Origin: a virus | Length of the DNA: 64,000 bases | Direction: 5' to 3' (one strand) | Virus record (IMG/VR): IMGVR_UViG_3300018411_000019 | Coordinates: 43,314 to 107,313 of that record | Shown here: piece by piece, positions 36,315 through 44,445 of the stretch | Layout of the letters: each line of letters starts with the position of its first letter | Position numbering within the stretch: the first letter of the stretch is position 1 | The notes under the pieces: model-generated | Seen by the model: the letters and a program-made list of their open reading frames with translations, nothing else | Told to the model about the DNA's origin: nothing | Database searches by the model: none | Position numbers and translations under genes: made by a program

Positions 36315-36440
36315 ATGAAAGAATTCATTCTGATTGCTGTAGGTGCTGGCATTGGCTACCTGGTCAAAGCCAAGATCGAAGAAAACAAAAAGCTTAAAGA
36401 CGAACTCAGTTCTCTTAAAGCGCGCATGGAGAACAGGTAA
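36315..36440 (+). CDS. Tiny membrane-anchored protein, 41 aa
   Basis: Translating from the ATG gives MKEFILIAVGAGIGYLVKAK followed by a charged helix (EENKKLKDELSSLKARMENR). An N-terminal hydrophobic segment of about 15 residues is followed by a coiled-coil tail. AAGGAG lies upstream. The stop overlaps the next start (TAATG). Too short for family recognition, but the ribosome binding site and coupling support expression. Confidence 0.65.
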   Translation: MKEFILIAVGAGIGYLVKAKIEENKKLKDELSSLKARMENR

Positions 36441-36574
36441 TGGAAGGCTTCAATCCCTTGATCGATGCAGCAATACTGACCGGCTTCTTGGCTGTCATAA
36501 CGGCGATATCCTACGTTGGGCACCGTTATGGCCAATACAAGAAAAGTAAACTGCGCGGCGCAACCCGCGTATAA
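36440..36574 (+). CDS. Tiny membrane protein, 44 aa
   Basis: Reads MEGFNPLIDAAILTGFLAVI, then TAISYVGHRYGQYKKSKLRG and ATRV. One transmembrane helix spans about 9-27, followed by a basic cytoplasmic-type tail. Translation is coupled to the preceding 41-aa gene. Function unknown. Confidence 0.6.
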   Translation: MEGFNPLIDAAILTGFLAVITAISYVGHRYGQYKKSKLRGATRV

Positions 36575-36613
36575 CCCGCTCCATCCAAACCAAAACCTGT
36601 AAGGAGTTACACC

Positions 36614-36865
36614 ATGGCAATTGCAGAAACCCTCAAAGCGCTCAGTTCAGTTATTACTGATGCTATCAAAGAACATCCGGCCGTTGCCTGTGGCGTCGCC
36701 GCAGTCGCGGTAGTCGGCACCGGTGGGACCATCTGGTACCATAAGCGCAAGCAGACCAAGGTGATGGGTCAAATCACCATCACTCCGGAAGTCGCTGCCG
36801 TGGCGCTTGCTGCAGCGGCTGCCGTCACTGCAACAGCCGAGCCCGTCAAGGCTGAGGCCAAGTAA
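36614..36865 (+). CDS. Small membrane protein, 83 aa
   Basis: Begins MAIAETLKALSSVITDAIKE, then has a hydrophobic stretch AVACGVAAVAVVGTGGTIWY, the basic patch HKRKQTK, and an Ala/Val-rich C-terminal half ending EPVKAEAK. Probably one transmembrane helix, with the Ala/Val-rich part possibly a second. AAGGAG sits at a good distance. It is the last gene before a strong terminator and is the third small membrane protein in a row. Confidence 0.7.
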   Translation: MAIAETLKALSSVITDAIKEHPAVACGVAAVAVVGTGGTIWYHKRKQTKVMGQITITPEVAAVALAAAAAVTATAEPVKAEAK

Positions 36866-36875
36866 GCCCATCTGG

Positions 36876-36901
36876 AAAAAAGGACCTTCGGGTCCTTTTT
36901 T
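36876..36901 (+). terminator. UUCG-loop terminator
   Basis: AAAAAAGGACC-TTCG-GGTCCTTTTTT, 11 nt after the stop codon of the 83-aa gene. Confidence 0.85.
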
Positions 36902-36940
36902 CTTTGTCGTTTAAGATTCCATTGAACCCAAATACAGAAA

Positions 36941-36955
36941 CACATTATCCACTTG
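36941..36955 (+). promoter_or_regulatory. Shared 15-nt promoter-like motif
   Basis: CACATTATCCACTTG, in the 185-nt gap before the 155-aa gene. Its first 11 bases are identical to the copy upstream of phuZ at 57380. The rest of this gap holds the terminator to the left and A/T-rich leader sequence to the right, with no ORF. Confidence 0.55.
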
Positions 36956-37050
36956 CATCTAACGTTGTTCTGTAATAATTTACTGCAGCGGCTACGATTA
37001 TGCAATAGCACGTGTTGACAACGAACATCTTTACATCCTAGGAGAAACAA

Positions 37051-37518
37051 ATGAGCGACGCACTGAACAAAATCAACCAGCGCATCAAAGATCTGGCTAC
37101 CAAGGTTGAAGAGTCCATCTCTTTCGACGACGACGGTGCAGCGACCCTGCCGGAAACCTTCCTCGCCGACAACCTGATCGAAGGTGTTGACCTCGACACC
37201 GTCAAGCGTGTCCAGGATGAAGAAGCCAACTTCGCTGCCGGTCTGGCCCTGGGTCTGGGCAACGCCACCCTGCCGCTGATGAAGAAGAAGAAGGACCTCG
37301 AGCGTACCAGCGCCCACCTGTGCTTCGGCCACAACACCATCAAGGCGTCCATCGACCGCAAGATCATGACCCGCGCACCTGGCTCGACTGAAGAGAAGGA
37401 AAAGTGGGGCAACGTCGCAGTCAAACTGGAATCCGGTGCCACCGCCAAGCGCGGCGACCTGAAGCGCGTCAACCTGGGCATCGCTGAAAACTACGCCAGC
37501 ACCTTCGGCGGCAAGTAA
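37051..37518 (+). CDS. Hypothetical protein, 155 aa, probably highly expressed
   Basis: Begins MSDALNKINQRIKDLATKVE. It has a charged middle (LMKKKKDLERTSAHL) and no recognised motif. Codons are extremely biased to the preferred C- and G-ending forms, the binding site AGGAG is ideal, and the gene stands alone between the shared promoter-like motif and a 14-bp UUCG terminator. These features suggest an abundant, soluble early or middle protein, perhaps nucleic-acid associated. That role is inference. Confidence 0.75.
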   Translation: MSDALNKINQRIKDLATKVEESISFDDDGAATLPETFLADNLIEGVDLDTVKRVQDEEANFAAGLALGLGNATLPLMKKKKDLERTSAHLCFGHNTIKASIDRKIMTRAPGSTEEKEKWGNVAVKLESGATAKRGDLKRVNLGIAENYASTFGGK

Positions 37519-37528
37519 GCCCATCTGG

Positions 37529-37560
37529 ATCAGACCTGGTACTTCGGTACCAGGTCTGAT
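37529..37560 (+). terminator. Strong UUCG-loop terminator
   Basis: A perfect 14-bp stem, ATCAGACCTGGTAC paired with GTACCAGGTCTGAT around TTCG. Confidence 0.85.
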
Positions 37561-37611
37561 TATGTTCCTTCTTTCTTTCGTTCCATTCCTCTACTTAAGG
37601 ATCTGATTCAC

Positions 37612-38193
37612 ATGAACACCCTGCCACTTGAAGACCTCATTTCCAAACTCGCTTCCCTGCAGAAGGACCTGACTGCAGGTGGTTATGCCAAGCGCCTCAT
37701 GATGACCGACGACATCAAGGATTACCGTAAGCTACGTGAGCGTGCCACTGCCGAAAAGAATTTCTTCTTCTACGGCGCTGCGCTTCCTGATCGGCTGCAG
37801 GATATGCTCGATGGCCTGGTACGTGAACATAAGGCGGCATTGCTGGAATTGCTCACCCAGGATAATCTGACTGAGCATCAACTGGCGGTGGAATTCCATC
37901 AGGATCAGGATGCGTACCTATTTACCCTGCTCGGCAATGGCATGGGCTTCTACGTGAGCGCCCGTACGACGAAAGCTCGTGTTAAGCGCCCAGCCCCTAA
38001 GACGGTAGCCAAAGTCGTCGATAAGGCCCCTGCCAAACCGGCCGTGACCATGGCGGATCTGGTGAAGTCACTACCGCCTAAGGTTGAGAAACCCAAGGCT
38101 ACCGTGACGCCAGTCAAGGCCAGTAAGCCGCACAAGAAGCAACCCCCTGTCAAACGTCGCCAGTTCACCGAAATTCGCGTCATCAAGAGCTGA
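37612..38193 (+). CDS. Hypothetical protein with Lys/Pro-rich tail, 193 aa
   Basis: The N-terminal 120 residues look folded (MNTLPLEDLISKLASLQKDL). The C-terminal 70 residues are repetitive in Lys, Pro, Ala and Val (PAPKTVAKVVDKAPAKPA), a basic disordered tail that could bind DNA or RNA. No family recognised. It begins a three-gene run that ends at the terminator at 39028. Confidence 0.7.
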   Translation: MNTLPLEDLISKLASLQKDLTAGGYAKRLMMTDDIKDYRKLRERATAEKNFFFYGAALPDRLQDMLDGLVREHKAALLELLTQDNLTEHQLAVEFHQDQDAYLFTLLGNGMGFYVSARTTKARVKRPAPKTVAKVVDKAPAKPAVTMADLVKSLPPKVEKPKATVTPVKASKPHKKQPPVKRRQFTEIRVIKS

Positions 38194-38207
38194 TCAAGGG
38201 GTAGGCT

Positions 38208-38690
38208 ATGACCGGTCTACGGATGATGGAGGCAGCGCTCCTAGGGGCAATAGCGGCCATCCATTCAAAAGTCGATCAGGCATCCCGTGAGAACGATATC
38301 TGGATTTACCGCGACCTCTGTCCTGTTGTCGATGAGTTCGGTATGACGACAGGATACGAGGATCATGGAGATGAGGTCTGGATTACATTTTCGCTGAGTC
38401 CTGAGTTTGGCTTTACACATCGTCTACGAATTGGGTTTCACGAATGTGGGACAGAGTACGACCATTTCTTGATCGACTTAAACCTTGAGGTCCCCTTGAT
38501 CCTTATTCGGTCTGACTCTGAGATCGATCTGATCCACGACATCGGTACGGTGATTCATGCCATGGCCATGGTGGACCAAGAAGGCAACCAGGAAATGGAG
38601 AAACGCCGTCAAGCAGAAGCAGAAGCGGCTGAACGGGCTACCAAGCGCGCACGGTTTAAGGTGGTCGGGGGATCGGATGATCGTACCTGA
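38208..38690 (+). CDS. Hypothetical protein, 160 aa
   Basis: Starts MTGLRMMEAALLGAIAAIHS and ends in a Glu/Ala/Arg-rich helix (KRRQAEAEAAERATKRARF). The middle contains beta-strand-like segments (DEVWITFSLSPEFGF). Its 3' end overlaps the start of the next gene by 14 nt. In its pattern of helix, strand and helix it recalls the small proteins of the 60.6-64 kb cassette. Confidence 0.65.
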   Translation: MTGLRMMEAALLGAIAAIHSKVDQASRENDIWIYRDLCPVVDEFGMTTGYEDHGDEVWITFSLSPEFGFTHRLRIGFHECGTEYDHFLIDLNLEVPLILIRSDSEIDLIHDIGTVIHAMAMVDQEGNQEMEKRRQAEAEAAERATKRARFKVVGGSDDRT

Positions 38691-39027
38691 CTTCGATCAT
38701 GCCCTAGAAGCCGCTGTAAGCGCCATAGAGCACGATCTAGCATTAATCCCTACGATGCATGGTCAGTTGTTGGATCTACGCGCTATGTGCCATATAGAGA
38801 GCGTGGAGACCTTAAGGCAACTGATTCGGTCGGGTGGGTTTGGCATATTGCTTAACCGTGGTCGAGACGATGCCAGAAGGGTGTTTTATAGCACCGTCTT
38901 TGGCAGGGTGGTGAGATGTGCACCTGTAACCGGACATCGGATGATCGAGTCGATAAAGGGCTGGCTGGTATTGGACTGTCCTGTCGAGTTGTACTTCGAT
39001 GCACTGACCTGGTTGCCGTCGGAATAA
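38677..39027 (+). CDS. Hypothetical protein, 116 aa
   Basis: The ATG giving MIVPDFDHALEAAVSAIEHD was chosen, preceded by GGGG within the upstream gene. It has a helical N terminus and strands near the C terminus (SIKGWLVLDCPVELYF). No family recognised. It is followed directly by a terminator. Confidence 0.65.
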   Translation: MIVPDFDHALEAAVSAIEHDLALIPTMHGQLLDLRAMCHIESVETLRQLIRSGGFGILLNRGRDDARRVFYSTVFGRVVRCAPVTGHRMIESIKGWLVLDCPVELYFDALTWLPSE

Positions 39028-39062
39028 GAGAGGGGCTTCGGCCCCTCTCCCTATTTCTTTTT
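39028..39062 (+). terminator. UUCG-loop terminator
   Basis: GAGAGGGGC-TTCG-GCCCCTCTC followed by CCTATTTCTTTTTT. Confidence 0.9.
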
Positions 39063-39089
39063 TGTTTCGATTCCAGTTTATTTTAAAGA

Positions 39090-39104
39090 TACATGATAAC
39101 GGTG
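39090..39104 (+). promoter_or_regulatory. Shared 15-nt promoter-like motif
   Basis: TACATGATAACGGTG, identical to the copy at 35834 and also preceded by a CGATTCCAGT element, 32 nt before the 346-aa gene. Confidence 0.6.
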
Positions 39105-39135
39105 AACATACCCAACCCGCTACAGGAGCATCATC

Positions 39136-40176
39136 ATGTCTGCATCTCAAATCAAAGTTCGCTGTGAAAACCGTGTTGCCATGCCTCGCACTGGCAAGGT
39201 TGTTGACTTCTGCAACGCGCTTCAGATCGCCGAAGGCATTTACGATAAGCACGGGAAACTGGAGCCCCTCAATGACAAAGAGATCTTTACCGTACTGCGG
39301 GTGCAACAGTCCAAATGCATCGCACGAGTCACGGCTGATGCTGTGACTCCTGTAACATCGCGAGCAGGGTGCTTGTTTTTCCTGAATGACTGGCCAGAAG
39401 AGGGCTTTGTGTCAGCTGCGACTATCGATCATAAGTTCTTTTTCGAACGTGTGATCCCTGATCCGTTAACACCCCCTCAGTCCAACGCCACCCAGATCGA
39501 AGACATTCTGGATGAACTGGATGTTCCAGAACCCAACTACGATTACACTGTGGAGGTCAGTGGCGAGTTGAACGAGCGTTACCAGATCCAGTTCCAGAAT
39601 GAGCAGCAGGCCCAGATGCTCCGCTATCAAGAGACTGCCCCGTGGTACAAGGCAATCATGCAGATCATCGATCGGTTGGTGTTGGGAAGTGAAAGTCGTC
39701 GGGTCAAGGTGACATTGCATCCCAACATTCCGGGGTGCACAGACTATCACTATAACACCATCATCACCGTCGATGGTCATCGGATCGGGACCATGCTGGT
39801 CAACGGTAAGATCGTTCCGGCGCCACACCTTGACAACAGCTCCGATCGCTTTGGTCTGAGCTTTTACGTGGAGCTGATTGGTGCAGGTCCGGATGTGGTG
39901 CGGGGGGCTGCACCAAAAGCGCCGGTGCGCGATTGGATTCCCCAGATGAACCAGTTCGTGAGGGTCGAAGGTGAAGACGAACTCTACGTCATCGCCGATT
40001 ACGACCTGTATAAGAACATGTTCATCCTGACCATTGCTGACTCTGCACGGCGTGAACGTGAGGCCAGGTTCGGCGGCAGGAGTGATCGTGACTACCGGAT
40101 GACACGTGACAGCATGGAAGATCCACACATCCGCGTTGAACCGGGTCGTCTGCGTCCATTTACCCTGCGTTACTGA
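39136..40176 (+). CDS. Hypothetical protein, 346 aa
   Basis: Begins MSASQIKVRCENRVAMPRTG. The C-terminal half is rich in beta-strand-like segments and Asp/Arg (LYVIADYDLYKNMFILTIAD), ending RVEPGRLRPFTLRY. No named family is evident. It is transcribed alone from a promoter-like motif and ends at a bidirectional terminator facing the tail tube gene. A tail-associated or regulatory role cannot be decided. Confidence 0.7.
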   Translation: MSASQIKVRCENRVAMPRTGKVVDFCNALQIAEGIYDKHGKLEPLNDKEIFTVLRVQQSKCIARVTADAVTPVTSRAGCLFFLNDWPEEGFVSAATIDHKFFFERVIPDPLTPPQSNATQIEDILDELDVPEPNYDYTVEVSGELNERYQIQFQNEQQAQMLRYQETAPWYKAIMQIIDRLVLGSESRRVKVTLHPNIPGCTDYHYNTIITVDGHRIGTMLVNGKIVPAPHLDNSSDRFGLSFYVELIGAGPDVVRGAAPKAPVRDWIPQMNQFVRVEGEDELYVIADYDLYKNMFILTIADSARREREARFGGRSDRDYRMTRDSMEDPHIRVEPGRLRPFTLRY

Positions 40177-40180
40177 CAGG

Positions 40181-40234
40181 CGGCATAGAGAGGGAGCTTG
40201 CGCTCCCTCTCTTAGCTGTTTCTTTTTTCTTTGC
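40181..40234. terminator. Hairpin terminator, duplicated at 56422
   Basis: The stem AGAGAGGGAGC-TTGC-GCTCCCTCTCT is followed by TAGCTGTTTCTTTTTT. About 50 nt, including the cggcata leader, recur almost unchanged at 56422, again at a convergent gene junction. Confidence 0.85.
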
Positions 40235-40235
40235 T

Positions 40236-41102
40236 TTACAGCTTGATGTAGGTACGGTTGAATTCCGCAACCTGCTCGCTGAAGCCGACATTGTGCTTGG
40301 CGACATCCGCTTCCACACCGGACATGAAGGCCGGTTTCAGGTTCGGACTGGTGCCAGTCTTCGGCATTGCATCGAGCAACTGCTGAGCAAACCGATCAAC
40401 AGCGATACCGACCTGCTGCATGCCCGTGAAGGGAACAGTCAGGACCAGTTCTTCGCCGTCGGCGGTCTTGTCCCGACGACCAGTGAAATCACCGGCGGTA
40501 GTCGGGTACATGTTGGTCATCAGCCATGCCGAGTTGACCTTGGTGAAGGTCGGATCGGGTTCGAACGCGATGATCGACATGGAGTAGATGTCCGGCAGCA
40601 GGTCGGTCGGCGCATTGACGCGCGTGGCAATACCTGGAACCTTCGAATCCGGGTCCATGATCAGCTCGGTAATCCACGACTCCAGGAAACGCTGGACGGG
40701 ACGGCCGTACTTTTCACGGATGGACATCGACGGGTCGGACTTCTGACGCAGCACGTTGCTCGGCGTCTGTTGCATTTCACCAGCACCCGAGACCGGAGCC
40801 TCGACGCTGTTGACAGTCAGGGTACGGTTGAAGCCGTCCCAGGTCTGTGCATGCATTTCCACGATGCCTTTCAGCGCCCGGTAGTAGCTGTCCGGGTTAT
40901 CGAGGTACTGGAAGCCGCGCGGGGCCTGCAGGACTTTGATCACCAGGTTACGACGGACGTAATCGGTGTTGGCGTGGAAGTAACGCAGGTCAGACTGGTA
41001 GGCGTTCTGCCCACCAATTGCCAGGTTTACCATCGGCGAGTTGTTGAACTCGCCGTAACCCAGGCCATTGCCCAGGAGAGAGTCACGATGCCGGACGCCC
41101 AT
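40236..41102 (-). CDS. Tail tube protein (phiKZ gp30-like)
   Basis: A 288-aa protein immediately downstream of the sheath gene, sharing one base with it. It contains beta-strand-rich segments (TFTKVNSAWLMTNMYPTTAG, ELVLTVPFTGMQQVG) typical of tube proteins, and a size close to the phiKZ tube protein. Codon use is highly optimised, as expected for a major virion component. The tube is the inner channel of the contractile tail. Family assignment is from position, size and composition. Confidence 0.75.
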   Translation of the reverse strand: MGVRHRDSLLGNGLGYGEFNNSPMVNLAIGGQNAYQSDLRYFHANTDYVRRNLVIKVLQAPRGFQYLDNPDSYYRALKGIVEMHAQTWDGFNRTLTVNSVEAPVSGAGEMQQTPSNVLRQKSDPSMSIREKYGRPVQRFLESWITELIMDPDSKVPGIATRVNAPTDLLPDIYSMSIIAFEPDPTFTKVNSAWLMTNMYPTTAGDFTGRRDKTADGEELVLTVPFTGMQQVGIAVDRFAQQLLDAMPKTGTSPNLKPAFMSGVEADVAKHNVGFSEQVAEFNRTYIKL

Positions 41103-43156
41103 TATTCAGTCTCCTGTCCAGTACGACGACCGGCCACGATGGTCAGTACTTGCACCGTCTTCATGCCGTCGAACAGGCCTTCGATATCCGTGTGCCAGCT
41201 GTACCCACGCTGAGTGTCAGCCGGGGTGTAGTAGGACGACGGGGTGATGTTGGCGCGACCGTCATAACGGTCCTTGATCTGCTCTTCGATGAAACGGTCG
41301 ACGTTAGTCGTGTATTCATCAGCGGACATGCGGCTGTCGCCGGTGAACATGCGCCAGGCGAGTTCGCCGATGCGGTTCAGGTGGCAGCAGATGGCCATTG
41401 GGAAGAACGAGTTCAGCACCGAGGTGTTGTCGTGATAAACCGTCTGGATACCAGGGAAGAATACCTGGTTGCGGTGATCGAACGGCTCGGCCGAGCTGAT
41501 TCCATTCTGCCAGTCAGTGTTACGCGGTTTGACTGGACGGAACTTGGCATTGTGATCGACGAAACGAGTCACGACACGATAGATGCCGTTATCCGGCGCA
41601 TAACCGGACAGCATGCGAGCACCACCCATGTAGGTAGCAACCTTGGTCGCGAAGTCCACGGTGAACGGCAGGATACCGTCGTACATGGAATCGAGGTAGG
41701 TCCCGGCGTGCTTCATCACCACAGCACGGCATGCGCCAGTGTTGTAGAACTCAGACTCAGGAACCAGCGACAACGCGTTACGCAGAGCAGCACCGATGCT
41801 GGAATCTTCTTCCGGCGTGTTCAGGGGCTCGAGTACGTCCTGCGTAGCAGCCAATACCCAGGCGTCCGGACGAACAGCCATGATGTTGGCCATCAGCAGC
41901 TTGGTTTCCAGGGTGAAGCCGGTGTCAATGAAAGCCGACATCGGGAAGCTGGCGCGGTCGGAGTAGGCGATCTCGCCCTGACCGAATACGTTCAGTTCTT
42001 CACGCACAGCGGCGTCATACTCGGCAGGACTTACCGCACCGTCGGTACCGCCTTGCAGCCAGTGGGTGGCCGCTTCGCCGAACAGGGCACCGCCCTCGCT
42101 CGGACCTTCGATCTTGATGCTGTAGTACGGCACGCCATTGACGTCGACGCCGCCAAACAGGTTGATCGAATGCTCTGGGGTCACTTCACTACCGATCAGA
42201 CCGTAGTCTTGCTCGGTGGACAGAAGATTGTCCAGGACCAATTGCAGGTTGTCCTTGTAGACATGGAAGCTCTTCAGCGGGCCATAGCCGGTGAACACTT
42301 CCGGATCATTGTCCTCGAACGCCTTGAGGATACGCTTGTCGTGCGCGTAGTTGATCTTGGTCTTCGGGTCGACCACACCCTGCTTCAGGCTGAACTCGAC
42401 GAACGGCTCACCGTTCATGTTCATCAGCGGCGAACCAGTGCTGTTGCTGTTGGCACGCTCGAGGATCGACAGGCGATACAGGTAAGCGCCCTGCTCTTCG
42501 ATCAGTTCGGCGTTGGCCGGAGTCGAGGAGTTGGTGGTCGGTGCAACCAGACGGATGCCGAAGTTGGAGCCCTTGGCACCGAAGAAACGCGCTTCGATGT
42601 CAAACAGCGGGTACATGGTCGACGGCGCGCCGCTACCATCGACCATAGTGCCGGTGGTCGGTGTGCCTTGACGAAGAGCGGTTTCACCCGGCTCGTCGAT
42701 GTGGAAACGGACGCGATGGCCGTCGACGGTTTCACCGGTTTCAACCAGTTCACCATTGATACGCTTGAAGGTACCGTCGGCATTACGCTCGTACTGTGCA
42801 ACTTGATCAGCGATCACGTCAGCCCAGACACGCAGGGTGGCTACTTTTGCGCCAGCCGGTTTCATCCGACGGACAAGTGCCATGGCACCAGTTTGCAGAA
42901 CTTTCTGCAACATAGCGGCCTGGTGGCTCAGGAATGCAGAGCCGGCGTAGAAGTTATCTGCGCCATAAATGGAATTGAAACCATCGCCACTAACCAGACT
43001 GGCAGTGTCGGACGGACCCCAAGAGGTGAACAGCGGGCAGAACGGCAGGAAGATCGGCAGGTTGACGATCTCCAGCGGTTGGCCTTGGCCACTCACATCC
43101 TTGAAGCCGAGAACTTCAGTTCTCGGCAAAGATGAAGCCATCGAAACAGACGACAT
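41102..43156 (-). CDS. Contractile tail sheath protein (phiKZ gp29-like)
   Basis: A 684-aa protein. The C-terminal third has the sheath-type pattern FVDHNAKFRPVKPRNTDWQN, then LNRIGELAWRMFTGDSRMSA and a FIEEQIKDRYDGRANI segment, which line up with conserved C-terminal sheath segments where the subunit connects to its neighbours. Strong codon optimisation and the adjacent tube gene support this. The frame runs to 43282, but the ATG giving MSSVSMASSLPRTE was chosen because GGGAG lies eight bases upstream on the minus strand. The resulting length is close to the roughly 695 aa I recall for phiKZ sheath. Confidence 0.85.
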   Translation of the reverse strand: MSSVSMASSLPRTEVLGFKDVSGQGQPLEIVNLPIFLPFCPLFTSWGPSDTASLVSGDGFNSIYGADNFYAGSAFLSHQAAMLQKVLQTGAMALVRRMKPAGAKVATLRVWADVIADQVAQYERNADGTFKRINGELVETGETVDGHRVRFHIDEPGETALRQGTPTTGTMVDGSGAPSTMYPLFDIEARFFGAKGSNFGIRLVAPTTNSSTPANAELIEEQGAYLYRLSILERANSNSTGSPLMNMNGEPFVEFSLKQGVVDPKTKINYAHDKRILKAFEDNDPEVFTGYGPLKSFHVYKDNLQLVLDNLLSTEQDYGLIGSEVTPEHSINLFGGVDVNGVPYYSIKIEGPSEGGALFGEAATHWLQGGTDGAVSPAEYDAAVREELNVFGQGEIAYSDRASFPMSAFIDTGFTLETKLLMANIMAVRPDAWVLAATQDVLEPLNTPEEDSSIGAALRNALSLVPESEFYNTGACRAVVMKHAGTYLDSMYDGILPFTVDFATKVATYMGGARMLSGYAPDNGIYRVVTRFVDHNAKFRPVKPRNTDWQNGISSAEPFDHRNQVFFPGIQTVYHDNTSVLNSFFPMAICCHLNRIGELAWRMFTGDSRMSADEYTTNVDRFIEEQIKDRYDGRANITPSSYYTPADTQRGYSWHTDIEGLFDGMKTVQVLTIVAGRRTGQETE

Positions 43157-43346
43157 GTACATGTCTCCCATGGGAATAAATGAATCAACTTCCGCGCGAA
43201 GTTTACTTTGGCAGAGAGATGGTATGACCACGCCGCTATATAGAGTGACGTATACGGCAATCAAGGTGACTGATACCATCACCGCATACTATTCGATTCC
43301 GGTATTCCCTGACTTTGTTTAATTTTACATCCACACGAGGTTTATC

Positions 43347-44312
43347 ATGCTCACCAGCCCTTGGAACACCACCGTTTTGCGTAAGCATAAGCTCTCCACA
43401 TTGCTCAGTGAATTGGCCATGGCTAAGGCCACGGGCGGACTGATTCGTGATAGTGAGTCGGTGGTATTCGTCACACCGTTGGCAGAAAAAGTACCTGTGT
43501 TCGTCATGCCAGTTACCTCGGTCGAGTATGCTGAACGCAAGCTCGATGACAACGGTAGCGTGTTCATGGATGCCCGTTCGTTCATGCGTCGCGAACAACG
43601 CTCTGACACAGGGTTTGTGGTTGCCAACCAAATGCAGGCAGATTTCTTTTCGCGTATGGGTGACCTGACCGCCCTGTGGATCAAAGACCCATCCCTGCGC
43701 GAAGACTTCATGCGCACCAGCGATCTTCCGGCTCAAGTCTATATCAGTTGGCTCAGTCAATCGATTGCCAACAAGCTAGGCCTGGACCTGGATGTGGCCC
43801 GTGAAGTACAGATCATTACCGGTGCTTACTATGCCCAGCGTTTCTTCTCGCCTGAAGAAATGCTCTCCGATCGCGGCCGTGAGAAGCTGGTCAAACTGCT
43901 CCAGCGTTGGACTCGTGCCCCTATCCAACTGATCACCTCGATCGTGGATGACCTGCCGTACATGAGCCTGCTGGATGAGTATGTGGCAGCCCTGCACACC
44001 CACTTTGCCCAGAACACTCGGATCAGCCAGATCAATGTCGGCTTCCTGATCATGACTTTGGGGCGTTCGTGGTTCGGGTACGGTGCGCAAGAGATTGCTG
44101 CTGTCGCACTGGAATACCCGCCCGTTTACCTTGCGCTGGTGGAAGCGGCGTGCAATGCCAAGGTCTGGCGTAAGACCCACCTCGGTAAACTGGTTGAGCG
44201 TTTTGCCGTGGGACGTACAGGCGATGAGTTCAGTCGCTCCATGGAAGTGCTGGCCGGTAAGGTCAGGGCACCGGGTTCACCCAGTCGTCGCGCCAGCCTG
44301 GAAGCGTTCTAA
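43347..44312 (+). CDS. Virion structural protein, 321 aa (phiKZ gp28 position), with in-frame open extension
   Basis: A helical protein (MLTSPWNTTVLRKHKLSTLL at the start, RAPGSPSRRASLEAF at the end), divergently oriented from the sheath gene. Its place between sheath and the 855-aa gene matches phiKZ gp28. After the TAA at 44310-44312 the same frame stays open for 38 codons (GTAVGDDKGKLYQTT..TTFGQYLKDVVAGKR) until TAA at 44427. This stretch reads like a genuine C terminus, suggesting a recent nonsense mutation or stop-codon readthrough. ACGAGG precedes the start. Confidence 0.72.
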   Translation: MLTSPWNTTVLRKHKLSTLLSELAMAKATGGLIRDSESVVFVTPLAEKVPVFVMPVTSVEYAERKLDDNGSVFMDARSFMRREQRSDTGFVVANQMQADFFSRMGDLTALWIKDPSLREDFMRTSDLPAQVYISWLSQSIANKLGLDLDVAREVQIITGAYYAQRFFSPEEMLSDRGREKLVKLLQRWTRAPIQLITSIVDDLPYMSLLDEYVAALHTHFAQNTRISQINVGFLIMTLGRSWFGYGAQEIAAVALEYPPVYLALVEAACNAKVWRKTHLGKLVERFAVGRTGDEFSRSMEVLAGKVRAPGSPSRRASLEAF

Positions 44313-44445
44313 GGCACTGCTGTCGGCGATGACAAGGGCAAGCTTTACCAAACAACCCCCACTAGCGACAAGCCCATGAACACCACTTTCGGCCAGTACT
44401 TGAAAGACGTCGTGGCTGGCAAGCGCTAATTCGATAGGTGTCCAC

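Noticed and set aside
41150-43135. A 661-codon plus-strand ORF opposite the tail sheath gene
   Set aside because: It is the mirror of a strongly codon-biased gene, which creates long antisense open frames; the sheath reading explains the sequence.
44376-44429. A 17-codon gene MNTTFGQYLKDVVAGKR
   Set aside because: It is in frame with the 321-aa gene and better explained as the end of its interrupted C-terminal extension; no ribosome binding site precedes it.
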